From assembly GCF_028389875.1 (NCBI RefSeq), contig NC_084667.1:57142570-57206569 (forward strand): 64,000 nt of DNA, given 5' to 3'. This stretch comes from Rhea pennata. Lineage: Eukaryota > Chordata > Aves > Rheiformes > Rheidae. How positions within the stretch are numbered: the stretch's first letter is position 1; the number at the start of each line of letters is the position of its first letter. This document shows positions 50,701 through 63,607 of the stretch, piece by piece. A model generated the notes under the pieces. It saw only the letters and a list, made by a program, of their open reading frames with translations. It did no database searches and was not told where the DNA came from. Both the position numbers and the translations under genes were made by a program.

Positions 50701-52543
50701 ACAGAACGCACTGTGAGTTTGTCCCACACCAAATTTCTCCCCTGAATAACTGAATTAATTCTTAGCTAAGGAAATAAATATTATAGGACTGATGGAAAAA
50801 TTTCACAAAGAAATTTGCACTGAGTTTGTAAAAGCCCTTTAAGATCAACTTAAGAGCAATCTATTATGTATTGCTCAAAGATGGCAAACTTTGGACTGTG
50901 AGAATTGAAAGGTTACCACTGAAAAGTCTAGAGCAACAAGAATTCATTTATTTACCATTGTATTTAAGACACTATTTTGCTTTTCTAGGAAGTGTTCTAT
51001 GACTTTAAAAAGAAATAAACATATCTACTGATTGTTAAGCACTTGTTAGCACTAAGATACTATGACCATGGGTTATAGAGAGGTAGGCTATTGGTAAACA
51101 TCTACTTTAATGCATCAGAGTCATTATATCAGTGATGCCTAGGTCACGTAAACTGAAAGGAAAAAAGCAAAAAGCTAAGCATTCCTACTTTCAGTACAAG
51201 TTTGAAGCACACAGAAAGACTAAATTTGCTGTGCATTTCAGTCTTTCCTTGGTCCCTGGCACAAATACAACTATAACACTAACATAGGCCCTTATATACA
51301 GCTTGGCACCCAGACATTTCCTTCTCAGAAACGCAAGGTCATTGCTGGACAGGACATGTATGCACTGTTACAGAGCTGTTACAGGTGGGGAGGGAGTAAT
51401 TTTGCAATGTCTACCAGCTCCAGGCAGGACAAATAGTGCAACACATTCTTATGTACTAAAGACTGATCCAAGGTCTTCTACTGAAGTCAGTGAAAAGCCT
51501 CATCCTTGAAAATTCTCCCTCAGCCCAACTGTAATCAGCTGCCTTCAGTAGCGTAAGGACAAATTAAAAGCATTTTTTTATAGACTACTTACCAATATAT
51601 CTACTAGATTCCACAGTACAGAATCTGTTAAAGCTTTCACACTTCATTCTAATGCCCTCCTTATATTTTACGTGACTTGCAAACATCACACATCAATGCC
51701 CACCTGTGTTATCAGAGGTATTTTTATTTGATTTGGATAAGATGGATCTGGGCTAATCTATTCTACATAAATACAGGATAGATCTAATAATATGTAGTTA
51801 GTACTGCACATATTAAAACAAGCTTGCTAATCATGCAAATTGTTCTTCCATAAATCATACCAAAGACACTGAAGTTCTTTTTAAGAAAGAAAATAATGAG
51901 GTATTACATGAGGTATTTCAACAAAGTGGATTTTCTCATTGGGATAGATCTTAAAATAAGTACCCCTAGTTTAAATGATCTGGTGCAGTAAAACAGGACA
52001 GATATATAGCCCTAGAAATATCACTGTGTCCAGCAGTGACTTCATTCTCACAGCATGACTCAACACTTAGTATTTTTCGTAAGTAGAAACTAAAATTTTC
52101 ATCTGTGATATCTTTCACCTGAGAACATCAAGGGACTTTACAACCCTGTTTTGCTTCCTCCCTTCATTGGCATTCAGACTAGTTTTATAGCTGTAGAAAT
52201 GAAAGTAAAAGCAATTTGTAACTTTGTAACTTTGTCCCAGGTCAAAGAGAAGGAGCATAACAAAGCTAACTAGATTTTCACTAACTCCTATGTTCAACTC
52301 ACAGGCCTCCATCCTTTCTCTACTGATCTCAGGCTAAGTCACTGTGTAATCTACTTTGCAACATTCATCATCTTCATGTGTACAGCACGTTCCAAAGTAG
52401 CCCAACAGGACATGTAGTCTAGTAAACAAAGCTATACAAAACAAAAGAAATTGGAGCTGCCAGTTATTAGTTTCTGAGATATGACCTCTTACCAACATAT
52501 CTAAAGCAATTTACAAGTTAGACTTCAGCATCAAAATGGAAAT
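47731..52543. other. Region between SLC25A47 and WARS1, no gene recognised
   Basis: This is AT-rich sequence between two convergent genes, with a T run at 47832-47856. A TATAAAAG box at 49181-49188 is followed by an ATG and a splice-donor-like GTAAGT at 49218. Open frames are at most about 80 codons and unrecognised. Part may belong to longer 3' UTRs of either neighbour. Confidence 0.65.
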
Positions 52544-52856
52544 TTTATTTATATTTTCAACATGAAATACAATAAAGTAGGGTCCTATGCTGACAGACAT
52601 GCTTCTCTGCAAGATCAGTCAATTCTGTCTTGTATAGAATCAATTCCTCAATGAACACATTTGGATTTTAAATAGATATGAGTCATATTTTAAAACTTTT
52701 TCTGTACTCTGATGCTTATTGTAAGTAACTCATTAAAAGCAATATTTATAAAGCACTGATAGCAGGCTGTACATAACTAGGGAGTGATGACATACAACAG
52801 AAGACAACAAGTATTTGATTTTGGTTTATCAAGTGATAAGTTACATATGCATCTCC
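52544..52856 (-). other. WARS1: WARS1 3' UTR, minimum extent
   Basis: A consensus AATAAA on the minus strand lies at 52549-52544, about 310 nt after the stop codon. Further minus-strand AATAAA hexamers occur in the AT-rich region beyond, so longer forms are possible. Confidence 0.6.
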
Positions 52857-53015
52857 TCAAAATTCAAAAGCTAGCTTCCGTGGAGTCATGAATTGCTTCA
52901 CCATTTCATCTGTGACGTGTTTGCGTCTCTCTTGATGAGCTGCTATCAAGGGCTGCAATGTTTCAATAAGCACCTTCTTCAGCTCCCCTGTGAGCAATTC
53001 CCCACTTGTGTATGC
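52857..53015 (-). CDS. WARS1: WARS1 terminal coding exon
   Basis: This exon has 52 codons plus TGA at 52859-52857. It begins [20 protein letters not shown] and ends [10 protein letters not shown]. The C-terminus lacks the extra final glutamine I recall in the human protein. Entry is in phase 0 after TTGACAG. Confidence 0.96.
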   Translation of the reverse strand, partial: AYTSGELLTGELKKVLIETLQPLIAAHQERRKHVTDEMVKQFMTPRKLAFEF

Positions 53016-53380
53016 CTGTCAAGGAAGTGTTGATAGCTAAATATGGTGCTACATGAAAAGAGGCTTAGTGACAAGAATTTCTTTAAAAGTCTGTCCTTGG
53101 CGAATAAAGATTTGGATGTCTCTATAACTAAGCATATGCTTAAGATCATCTGGTATCAATTTGAAAATGTAACTTGAAAAATTACTTGTTGCCTTTTAAA
53201 AAGTTAAGGCAGTTGGGCAATTTCATATGTAACAAGCTGACTGAAAAAAGCCACATTCACAAGATTTTAACTTGGAAACCCTGTAACTACTTGCAGGAAA
53301 CTGCACATTTTCCTCCCTAGAATCCCAATTCAAATAAACAATTGCCCTCAGCTGTTTTCTTTTTCTTTTTGCTTTGGTTA

Positions 53381-53460
53381 GTTTCTTTTTCTTTTTTCTT
53401 TTCTTTTCTTTTTTTCTTTTTTTTTCTTTTTCTTTTTTCTTTTTTTTTTTTTTTTTTTTT
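53381..53460. repeat. Pyrimidine-rich (C/T5-9) microsatellite with poly-T
   Basis: C interspersed with runs of 3-9 T ends in an uninterrupted T run. It lies in the last WARS1 intron, where it reads as poly-purine on the transcribed RNA. It produces lysine-rich and phenylalanine-rich false frames. Confidence 0.92.
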
Positions 53461-54018
53461 GCAATAGGAGGTAACAATTCTCATATTTTTATCTCACTGA
53501 GTTTGGTTATGAGGTTAGATATGATTAAAGTATTCTTTTTTATAGCAAAGACACTGATAATCTTTGTTGACACTAGGAGTTATGTTCACTCTTGGCAATC
53601 CGTTCAATTGCTCTACTACTGAAAACACTTTAGCAGCAAACACAGGCTAAACAGAAGACTGTGCTCAGCCCCAGCTAAGGCAGTTCAACTACAGTTTGAA
53701 ATGACCGTGAACATGACAATATTACTTTCTCTTATCATCAAGCCATTGGTAATACTAATTCAAGGCATAACTGTTGCTGATAGTCACACACCTTAACAAC
53801 AACAAACTGAATTGTTTTAATTAATTTTAGTGGATTTATTTTCGAATACGAGCTGATGTCGCTATGTCTGAATATCCACTTCCAAAAGCTTCTCCCTGTG
53901 GTACTGTAACTGAAGCAGTTCTACTAATGACAGTATAAGCTGTGACTTCATGTTTTCTAATCTGGCTCAGAGGCAGCATTGCAGCAAGCTGAGGACCGTG
54001 GTCTAGGTTTTGTGTTCC

Positions 54019-54072
54019 CTGCAGCAGAGTTACACTAATACTGCTCTGCAGCAGAGTTACACTAATACTGCT
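54019..54072. repeat. 27-bp perfect tandem duplication
   Basis: Two identical adjacent 27-bp units (54019-54045 and 54046-54072) start CTGCAGCAGAGTTACACTAA. They lie in the last WARS1 intron. Confidence 0.92.
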
Positions 54073-54906
54073 GTAATGGTTGGAGAGTAATGGAAAACTG
54101 CTTAGTACCTCGATTGTGCTCCAGATACATAAGAAATTTGTAAGAATTTGCAAGGGGATTAGTAGCTACCTAACCTGCCCTTGCATGGGAAAGGTGAAAG
54201 GGTTAGAGAAGAATCCATAGCTCTTGCCTTTCTTACTGCTGTTCCCACCAGGAGAAAGCTGAAAAAACCAATGTGACCTGGGTACTATTAGCTACAGATA
54301 CCATCTTCCACAGAATAGATATTCCCTAGTGTTGATGATGATCATATATCCGAAGGCAGTGAAAGCTCTTGCTACTGCTGCCAGGAACAGAAGCCTGCCA
54401 GATGGTTTTAAGGAAAATACTAGTCATATTAAGCAGCTTTTATCTGGGCTCAGTGAATCAGTTCCTCATTGTTATTACCTTTCTTGTGAAGAAAAGATCA
54501 AAAAAAACCAACAAGTTTTTGACATTAGCTTTTGTAGCTGCAAAGTATTTAGGTACTTTGCACATTAGGCACAGGCAGGGTTTATTATACAACAGCAACA
54601 TGAATCTCAACAAAGTTCAACCATGTGAAAAGTAGGAGAGAGGCTGTCCTACACAGTGTTAGGGATTTTTATGAAAATACTCGAGAAATTATTATTTTTT
54701 TCTTTTTTCAAAAAAACGTAGAGACCAAATAACCTGTGAGAAAGCAAAACATTGCAACAACCACATACAGTGAACCTTATAAAGGATGAAGAGGGGAAGA
54801 AGAGCAACATAATTATTTTCCTGAAGAAGCTTCATAGGAGGTTTTCGTTACAGCTTTGTCCTCCCAGCAAGGAATGAATAGTACTATCTTTAAGTTGGCT
54901 ACTTAC

Positions 54907-55047
54907 CTGCTTCAGTTGTTCAAGCCTGTCATCATCTTCCAGAAAGAAGGTCAGATACATGAAAGAAACATCAACATCACAGTTACCCCCGTACTTCCTG
55001 TGCTCTTCAATAGTATCTCTACCTCCTGAGAAGGCATGCTTGTTAAT
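54907..55047 (-). CDS. WARS1: WARS1 exon, helical C-terminal domain
   Basis: This is a 141-nt exon (47 codons, phase 0) running [40 protein letters not shown] and RLEQLKQ. It is part of the anticodon-binding helical domain. The splice sites TTTCAG and GTAAG are good. Confidence 0.96.
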
Positions 55048-58001
55048 CTGAAACAACATAAAGATTTGATGATATAATTTCTATAAAAGTGCAGATGACT
55101 ACATTGAAAGAAGAGGTGTATCACAACCCTCTGAAGTCTAGCTGAAGGACTAGTTGAAAGATGAGTGGGACAAATTAACACAGAACCTCTCAGGACTGAA
55201 GCAGGAAGGTCATTAGAAGCTAGCACAGAAAAATGACCACGCACACACATTCCACAGATCACATAACCAGGTGAAAAGGAAGCAGAAAGCAAAATAAATG
55301 CAAACAAGGTTTGTCAAGAAAGTTTAAGAAGCTGTTGCTTGTCGGGGAGACTGTGTGCTTACAACAAATGTACTTTCTATAAGAAAAAATACACATAACT
55401 CATCAAGAAATTAACTTTGAAAGAGATGGAGGAGGAATGGAGAATTTTTGAAGAAATTCTAGAGAGAATTCAGTTTCCTCTTTTTTCTGTGAGAAAACAC
55501 AAGAAAGCAAGGTTAAAGATTACAAAACCCTGGCTATGATGGCTATCCTTAGACAAAGGCCCAATTGCTCAGTCTAAATATGAAATACATGCTGACTTTT
55601 TCCCCCTCTTCTTAAGCATAGCTTCCTTCAGGCAGACAAATTGCACTGGTAAATACAGCTTATCTGCGTATCCCATTCATAGCAATTTAGAAGCCACTGG
55701 CCTATTTTAAAAAAAAATGACACGGTTAGCATTCTCAAGGGATGCCAAACTTCCTACAAGTTTAAAGAAAATAGCAAGAATGAGGAAGAAAAGCCTTCCT
55801 CAATGATAAAGACAGCTTTCATTTGGATCTTGTACCTTTTTTCAGGTATCATCAACAGCCAAAAGAAACATATGCACATGAAGTAAGATTTTATTGGTTC
55901 TGGTACCTAGGAATTGTTTGTTTCATATTTACCATTCTTGAATATTCTTATTATCTGTATCAGTGTTGCTTTTTTGGAGTTTTTCTAACCACTATGTTAC
56001 AGATGTCTTGTGGAAATGAGTTGCATACCGTAATTATGCAGTGATGAGTATCTTAAGAAAATAAACTGCCATCTGTCACATTTCATCTATTCTTATATTG
56101 TAGGACAGTCCGAATAGCTGCTTCAGGATCTGTAAAATTAATTTTTTATATATTATTTTTGCACTTTCCCTCACATATCTCCTTACTAGATTCCCATGTC
56201 TTGCCAGTCTATTTTTTTCCCATGTCTCTAATCTCTATATTTTATCTTTTTACTAAGGTGAGAGGGACTAACTACAATATGCTGGCTGAAGGCATATTAT
56301 TATTTCATAAAAAAGTGTTCCATATTATTCTTGCATTCATTTCTTACTTTCACTGGCCCCTACTCATTGATTATTTCAGTGATCAGTGATGCACTGATCT
56401 CTTCTCTGAATTAATATAGATAACTTAGAATATAAATTACAGGTCCTAATAAAACATGCAAACAATTGAGCTGTAATTCAGTGTTGATATGTGAAATAAG
56501 AATTTACAGTAATAATTAATTTCCTTTGAAAAATTTCCTAGATGCTTCTCAATCTTTTCCCATATTGACTAATTTTTCCTTTTTTATTACCTGCAAGTTT
56601 TGAATCTCATTAATTTTCAATATATTAGTGATCTGAAAAAGGCTGCAAATGATACTTCTTCTTGTACAAAAGTGGTGCTCTGATTTTAACCTTTAGCTAT
56701 GATGAGAAGTCACCATTCCTTCTCTGAATTTTGTTTTCCTGGCCACAACAAACACTTTGTCTTTCACTCAAGAAATATTTTCATAGCTAGCTCTTGTGAT
56801 GTGATTCCTAAGCTGAAACAAATGTCAGTTTGTCCTCCATTACTCAATAGTTTACATTGTGTTCAGGATTTCCTTTGGAGAGTTTTTATATTTCAAATGG
56901 CTAGATTTTTCCTCTATTATTATTCTTCCAACCCACTCAAAGATAGTAGAATTCGGACTTAATAATTGATCATAAAATATCTCATATCTCTTTAAAGAAT
57001 ATTAGATGATTGCCAGGAAAAAGTGAAAAATACTACCAATATTACCACTAAGTGAGTATCCTCTATTCTGAAATTATAGGCTTTGTTTTTTTAAAAAACA
57101 AATGTTTCACTGCAACGCAATAAATAAATGGTAAGAATTCCATCCAAACCATGAGGAATTCTATTTTTTCAAAAGAGTACTGCTTACTCTAACTAGTTTC
57201 TACATCAGATAACGAATCATTATGAAACAACTGCAGAAGAATTTGACCAATATAAATGTTTGTAAATCATCAGAGAATTAATCCAAGATTACCCAGCAGA
57301 AACAAAATAGATAACTTTTCTTGTTTCGATTGATAGTAACTTCAGGTCTGGCTATTTTGTCTATAAATCCTTTTCCATCTAATGACTTCTTTTTGGTTTG
57401 ATTGGTTTTAAACTGCTGTGACACAGATGAGCTTTTGCCTAACTCAAGTCATCTGACACTGGATGAGAGGGATTTTCCTTGGAACTAAAAGGGGCACTAT
57501 GAATATACCCAGATAGGATACTCCTTGTAAAATTCAGATGAGGTTCAACATAATATTTATATGGGAATTGGAGTAAGGAGTGCATGTCACCAGCAAATCT
57601 CCAAGCAGCAGGGAAAGTTTGAAAAGTGTTGCAACTACCACTATTTAACATTTTGTGCTCCTAGCATGGAGAGGCAGTTGAGAGAAAGAGCTGTTTATTT
57701 GATTTTTATCATGGACTGTCAAATTTCAAAATGATGGCAACACAGATGCTTTTTTTAGAACAAGAATCTCCGCAGATATCAGATGAACAAACAGGATGTT
57801 TTGTAGATTATGCTAGCTAATGTCTAGCTACATTATTTGTCTAACTTTGTCAATTGCTGAAGAAGCTTGGCAATGAAATGAATGGGAAAAAGGATGCCAA
57901 CATGTTTAAATAAAACAGGAAAAAGTCATCATTGTAATCATGAGGAACATCATTTCTCTTCATTATAAAGCTTTGTGCCCACAAGTTGCACAGGTTCTTA
58001 C
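55048..58001 (-). other. WARS1: WARS1 intron between helical-domain and KMSAS exons
   Basis: This 3-kb AT-rich intron shows no gene, RNA or repeat beyond short A/T runs. Confidence 0.85.
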
Positions 58002-58175
58002 CTTGGTCTTGATCTGTTTGGGAGAATCAGTGAGGAAGATGGAGGAGTTTGGGTCACTAGCACTCATTTTTGTCTGTGCTCCTTGCAAGGCTGGAAAGAA
58101 GACTGAGTGCAGTAAGGCTGGTTTAGGAAGTCCAATTCTAGGTGCTACATCTCGGGTCATTCTAAAATAAGGATC
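58002..58175 (-). CDS. WARS1: WARS1 exon with KMSAS signature
   Basis: This is a 174-nt exon (58 codons, phase 0) starting [15 protein letters not shown]. It contains [20 protein letters not shown], the KMSKS-type loop of class I synthetases. It ends KQIKTK at GTAAG. Confidence 0.97.
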
Positions 58176-58739
58176 CTAGAACAACCATTAATAAAAGGAC
58201 AAAATAAAGTTGAAAAACATGAAAGCACAAGAACATGAAAGCTGATTAGTACTAACTGTTAGGCATTAGTTCATGCCTTAACAAGTGGCCTCAAGAAAAT
58301 AAAAATGTTCCATAGCCTATTCCCAATCCCCTCAGGCAGCCAAATCATCTTGAGGAACAAAATGAACAAAAAATCCCTAATCTCTTTTTATTTCTGTATT
58401 TTTACTACACATTCCCATTCCCTCAGTTAACAGATATATTCAAATAGATGTGAAAACTATGCGTAATAGTCTGGACACGGATACAGTCTAACCGTATTTA
58501 ACAACCATCACAGAATCTAAACTAAATCAATGATCAAGCTGGCAGTGCTGTGCTGCTGACCTGACTTAAACCAACTGCAAGAGTTTTACTGCATAAAGCA
58601 ATGGCTGATGAATATAATTACGTTACATTCCAGTGACTGTCCCTGTAACTAAAACAACTAAAGATCCAGAGGGTGCAGAATTTGATTCCTAAAAGCAATA
58701 TTTATCTACAGTAATGATACTACTACTGTCATTTGTAGT

Positions 58740-58990
58740 AGATGTTGGTCTATCCTCTTTCTATAGATCTGAATTATTAAGGTTCTGCAGGTTTTTGGCA
58801 AACTACTCCAGTGCTTCGTTATTTTTAGTGGTAAAAGGTTCTTCCCTAATGTGAACATCTTGTGTTGCAAGTTAAGTCCATTACTTCTTGTTCTGGTTAC
58901 CATAGAAATGGCCAGAAGTTTCTTTCTATCCTCATGTCAGTATGCTTTTGCATAATTGAAGATTTCACAGTCTTTGCTTTCATAGATGCC
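58740..58990 (-). mobile_element. Old CR1-type LINE fragment
   Basis: The plus strand has CTCCAGTGCTTCGTTATTTT, then GTGGTAAAAGGTTCTTCCCT, then TTGTGTTGCAAGTTAAGTCC and ATTACTTCTTGTTCTGG. This is the order of the complement of the 3' reverse-transcriptase part of a CR1 element. On the minus strand NLLPLKITKHWSSLPKT resembles the CR1 motif around HWN-LP. It is clearly more diverged than the copy at 24.9 kb. It lies in a WARS1 intron; its limits are approximate. Confidence 0.78.
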
Positions 58991-59253
58991 AGTGCATTGT
59001 GAACCAGGCTGAGATCAAGACAGATCCAAGACTGGCAAGAATGAGTAATTATGAATCCATGACTGGGAGGCTATGAAAGCTTTCATCTTTGTCAGGACAC
59101 AGCACAACACTCTTTTATCTCGTCTAACTTCTTCTCAAGAAAGGTGTTCAGAGGAATGTTTTATAGAAGTTTTGATATAGTACCATGAATTTTGAAGGGT
59201 ATACTACAAAAATAAATACATGAAAAATCAAATTAAGTAATACTATTTTTAAC

Positions 59254-59366
59254 CTGGTCAATAGCACACGGAATAAGACACTGAATGTTCTCCTTGCCAT
59301 TGAAGATCTGTGGAAATGATGAACTGAAAGATGGAGCAGCTTGAATAGCAGGGAAGCTGATCTTTC
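59254..59366 (-). CDS. WARS1: WARS1 exon, [11 protein letters not shown]
   Basis: This is a 113-nt exon with the tryptophan-site glutamines matching human Gln284 (in SFPAIQ) and Gln313 (last codon, in CAIDQ). The donor is the weaker GTTAAA. Confidence 0.95.
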
Positions 59367-60649
59367 CTAGAAAATAACACATTTGAAAAAGCTGAGAAAG
59401 TCAAAATATGCAATGATAAAAAGATATATAATACACAAGTGAATCATTCAGATGCTAAGTTGAAGACCAACTCCTGTCTTTATCATGCAGTTTTCCCTTA
59501 TTTGAGAAAAAATCTTCACCTTTACCTTCTGTGATCATAACATACTTTCAACATCAAAACGTATTTTCAACTAACATAGAACTGATGTAAGACGACAGGC
59601 TGTGATGGCAGAAGTTCAGGAAAAAGTTCATCAGCACATGCTCTGTACATGGAAATGTACCTGCCTCATCTCTCCTCTCAGAATATCTACAATTCTCAGA
59701 AATATACTTGACTTTATCATCGCTCTAATGAACTGCTCATTTTTTTTCCTTTGTGAGAGAATGATTACAAATCTACCTATTGGGCAAGTTTCACTCTAAG
59801 ATCTTAGAGCCATTGCTATATGCATATTATTGTAATGAAAAAGCACCTCAGATGTGTCTAACGATCTTTTTTATACAATGCTTAATTGTAGAGTGACCAG
59901 GCTGATTCCCTGATCAAAACCTTCTCAGATCTGAATGGTAACAGTAGATTTTTCCAAATATGGAAAGAAGCCGTCATCATAATACCAACATTTAATAGAA
60001 CACTGGTAGGAATTAGTTCCTTGGTAACAGTGGATGCTGAAAAGCCACTGCTGGCCCACCTACTGGCCAGAGAATGATGCTGCCACTCAGGAATTCCAAG
60101 GTTTTAATGACATCTCTGACACAAGAGAGTCCTGTGAGAGACAAGAGTCTTTCTGTGGCCAGTGTGATAGAAGCCTTCAATTGCAGTGAAGTAAGGGAAA
60201 GACAGGGTTACCCAGCACCTTGATAATCAGGCTCTTGAGCACCTCTTAATTTTTGTCACATGTGGGTATGTGCATATTAATAGATTTTTTTCTGGAGAAA
60301 AGCTTCTACATAATTTTGTAATAGAAATTTCTTGGAAATATTACTGACTATTTCAGTAACAGTTACAAAAAATAATTATTTTCTATCTTGGACACTTCAG
60401 CTTCTCTGCTTTGTACTTCACTTTTGCTAAGGCCAGAAAGTAGCTCTCATATTGGATCTTTCACTCTTAAATGTTTTCCACAGTGAAGGCACCACAACAG
60501 TATCCTTTCGGAATCAGCTTAGAAATAGGGATCTTGCTTTTTTTGTTTGTTACATGAGTGGAAGATACTAATCTGTTTACTAATTCCTTAAATCGCTCCA
60601 TAGAAAGAGAAAACAGGCATCATTTCTAGAAATCCATATTATTTCCTAC

Positions 60650-60750
60650 CAATGCAATCACTGTCTGTAAAGCCAAAGATTCCTTTCACTTGGTTAAATG
60701 TAACATGCTTCTGAACTTTGACGATGTTTTTGTAGAATCCGGCACTTGTC
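60650..60750 (-). CDS. WARS1: WARS1 exon, [15 protein letters not shown]
   Basis: This is a 101-nt exon after TCTCACAG encoding [20 protein letters not shown] and [13 protein letters not shown] plus one nucleotide. The donor is GTAGG. The frame joins cleanly on both sides. Confidence 0.95.
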
Positions 60751-61970
60751 CTGTGAGAAAGGAAGTGGAAAAATAAAAAGAGGAGTCAAGAACAAAAAAG
60801 CATATAGACAGAAACTTTCATTCCATAAGAGAGAGGGCCACAAACCCTGCAGGATTAAATCTCTGAAGGCACCATTTTGGTCTTTTGTGGCACATTTAGA
60901 TGATAATCAATGACTACTTACAAACAAGTTTAATATATTCCTTTTTTTCCAATAACATTTATTGCAAACAAAATTTTTCACAATTAATTATCTGAAAACA
61001 GAAATGTTTTCATTTGTAAATGATGCAAAAATGCCTTGTCTCTATGCTTTTCTGTGAACTCGGGCATCCTGACTGGTGTGCTGCTTGATATCCCTTATGT
61101 GCATCCCGTAAGGGACACTTCAAAGGGATAGTAACTCAGATTTTTCATGTTCTTATTTTCTGTGGGCTAAGTTCCCTGGTCCCATATTTCTTACCAGACA
61201 CAACAGCAGCATTTCCAAATCTGAAACTGTTCAGCAACTTCTTTCTTTTACTTCTGCTGAAAACCTGAAGCAACTTTCCTGAGTCAGGAAAAGTCAGGGG
61301 AGTGAAAGGAGGAAATGCCTTGCAGGCCCCACATTCTGGGAGCTATACGTTATACAGATGTATTCTAAAACATGTATTCTCTCATCCTAAGCATCCAAGG
61401 AAGCTCATCCCCCCTGTATGAAAGAGCAAAGCCCAAAGTTTCAGTTCTGGGTTCTGCCATGTAACTTCCTCCTCCTGATAAGGCAACTCCAATAGCATTT
61501 TTTTTTAAAATCGTCTTTAAACTTTGCTGAAAGTTCCAATAATAATCTTTCATGCTGTATTATTAAACTAATTGACCATAACAAGTTGCTGAAATACCTT
61601 TTCCAATAAGTAACATAATGCAGATAAAGTGTAAACAAATTGCAAAGGTTTTGATATCATCTTAAATAAAACAATCTGGAGGTTTCTTGGTGGTTCAGAA
61701 ATTCTTACACTTCAGGGGTTTAAATTATTTTTTTAAATTTAAGCTTGAGTATTATACACAATTCCTTGTTCATGTATTATACAGAAGAATGCCAGGAGAA
61801 CATATATAAAACATGTAGACAGCAAAAAAAATAGTAAGTTTCTATTTTAAATATTATACAACTTGTCTTGAAGCTTTCAACTCTAGATACATTTATCTAA
61901 ACACTGCTGTCTGTCAAAGCTCAAGCGAAAATTTCTTGATCACGGTGCTCTAAAGAAATCTTATACTTAC

Positions 61971-62153
61971 CCCAAGTAGTCTAAATCAGAAAAGATAAAG
62001 GTTTTATTGATGTCAAAACCACATGCAATAATGTCTTTTGCATTCTCTATAGCATATTCATATGCCTTCTCAGTTGTCAGGTCCTTCCAAAGGTATTTCT
62101 CATCATCAGTTAACTGTATAACTAAGGGAACATCAAATACTTCTTGCAGCCAC
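61971..62153 (-). CDS. WARS1: WARS1 exon, Rossmann fold core
   Basis: This is a 183-nt exon encoding [20 protein letters not shown], then LWKDLT, then the segment to [13 protein letters not shown]. It carries the glutamine and glutamate matching human Gln194 and Glu199. It enters with one nucleotide and leaves with two, at GTAAG. Confidence 0.96.
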
Positions 62154-62461
62154 CTAATAAAAGCAGAAAGATTTTATCTCGGAATAAGTTAAAATGAAGA
62201 TATAAGGTAATGCAGCTAAAATATTTTCATACATTTAAACAAAAGATATAAAGAGGTCTGATTTTCTTATCTTTGTACCATATGCAGTTACTTGTGCTTA
62301 TGTGAACAGTTATGATTGCATAAAGTTTTTCATTTACTTAATATTCACCTGAAATAAATAGAACCCATTACAATGTATGATTTTAGTAGTTCTACAACAA
62401 TATTCAATATTTCCCTAGGAAAAACATGTTTTGATTAATATAAACGATTGAAATAACTTAC

Positions 62462-62581
62462 TTTGTGAATATAAACGGGATAAGATGACCAACATGCATT
62501 GCCTGAGAGGAAGGGCCTCTGCCAGTATAAAGGTAAAAGGACTTCTTATTTTCATAGGCATGAAGGACTTGGTCCATATCT
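62462..62581 (-). CDS. WARS1: WARS1 exon with HVGH signature
   Basis: This is a 120-nt exon joining [14 protein letters not shown] through [10 protein letters not shown] to [13 protein letters not shown] and the first two bases of a lysine codon. It holds the class I HIGH-type ATP motif (HVGH) and the tyrosine matching human Tyr159. The donor is GTAAG on the minus strand. Confidence 0.96.
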
Positions 62582-63498
62582 CTAAAGAAAAAGCAGAGAA
62601 AACCATGATGCATTTCTTACAGAACTTAAGAAGAAATATCTATAGCAAAAAGCTTCCATTTGAAGTTTGAGTGTGTTTAAAACCGAATAAATAAAATATA
62701 GTATCTAACAAACACACCCAGGTACAGTTAACATATGAAAAAGAGCAAAGAAAAAAATAATTAAAATACAAAAATTGCAACTTTTAAAATTAATTAATTT
62801 GATAGTAACTTCTAAAGCCTAATAAAACAGAGCTAGGAATAATTTCCTCTTCCTATGGGGAAGGAGGATGGCTTAGTTTGTACCCCTGCAGCTGAAATTT
62901 TTCCCTACCCAAAGAGGATGGCATGGCTGACCAATCTATTGGGAATAGTCTCTGGAAGGGGTTTTGTCCTGAATCTCACCCAGGCATTGGTTTGAAAAGT
63001 GCTGGCTGCCATGGGCCAAAAACCCATGTGTGCTAGACTGTGTAGAAGACTGGAAGGCTGGTGCTTAATGTTATTCCATGAGTCTTTTTTATGTAACCAA
63101 ACAGGTATAGACCCAGAATCTCAGGCCATGTGGACCCTTGCTGAAATCAGTGACTCCATATGAACCCTGGGGTTCTCTGCTAGGCCAGTTCCTCCATCTG
63201 GCTGCTAACATACTGAGTCAAATTGGAACCCGTAGAAAGCAAAAATTCCCTGCACATCTTTCTTCTTTGGGGGATTAATGAGGACATACCAGAAACTGGC
63301 ACATATACTAAAAAATAACACAGCATTCCAAATGTTGACAGTGTAAACCTGATGTACTTTTACTCATTTCAAATTATATGGTTGGTTTACCTGGATGTAA
63401 AAAAACCCATGGATTTGCTGGGGATAGGTTTCTCCTGATAGCGCTCTCAGAAATTCCATCTGATCTGACCTTTAAGTTTTAAAAAAAGTAAAACTCAC
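62582..63498 (-). other. WARS1: WARS1 intron with a GC-richer block
   Basis: The intron is AT-rich at both ends, but about 62870-63260 is noticeably richer in G and C, with sharp edges. It has no open frame of note. It may be an old transposon insertion of a type I do not recognise. Confidence 0.6.
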
Positions 63499-63607
63499 CT
63501 ATGGGAAAAAAAAATTCCTCTGCGTAGGAAGCGATGTGGTTTTTGCCCAATAGCTCTTTCTATTCGATTAATCAGATCTGTGTCAATTTTACTGCTGCCA
63601 AACCGAA
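63499..63607 (-). CDS. WARS1: WARS1 exon with [11 protein letters not shown]
   Basis: This is a 109-nt exon, the first WARS1 exon visible in the window. It is entered in phase 1 (TT completes a valine codon begun upstream) and leaves with AG of an arginine codon at GTGAG. It encodes [20 protein letters not shown] and the [12 protein letters not shown] segment that opens the catalytic domain. A run of nine identical bases (63506-63514) lies inside the coding sequence. Confidence 0.95.

Noticed and set aside
53223-53622. Lysine-rich and phenylalanine-rich frames in the last WARS1 intron
   Set aside because: They come from the pyrimidine microsatellite; the region lies between two well-defined WARS1 exons.
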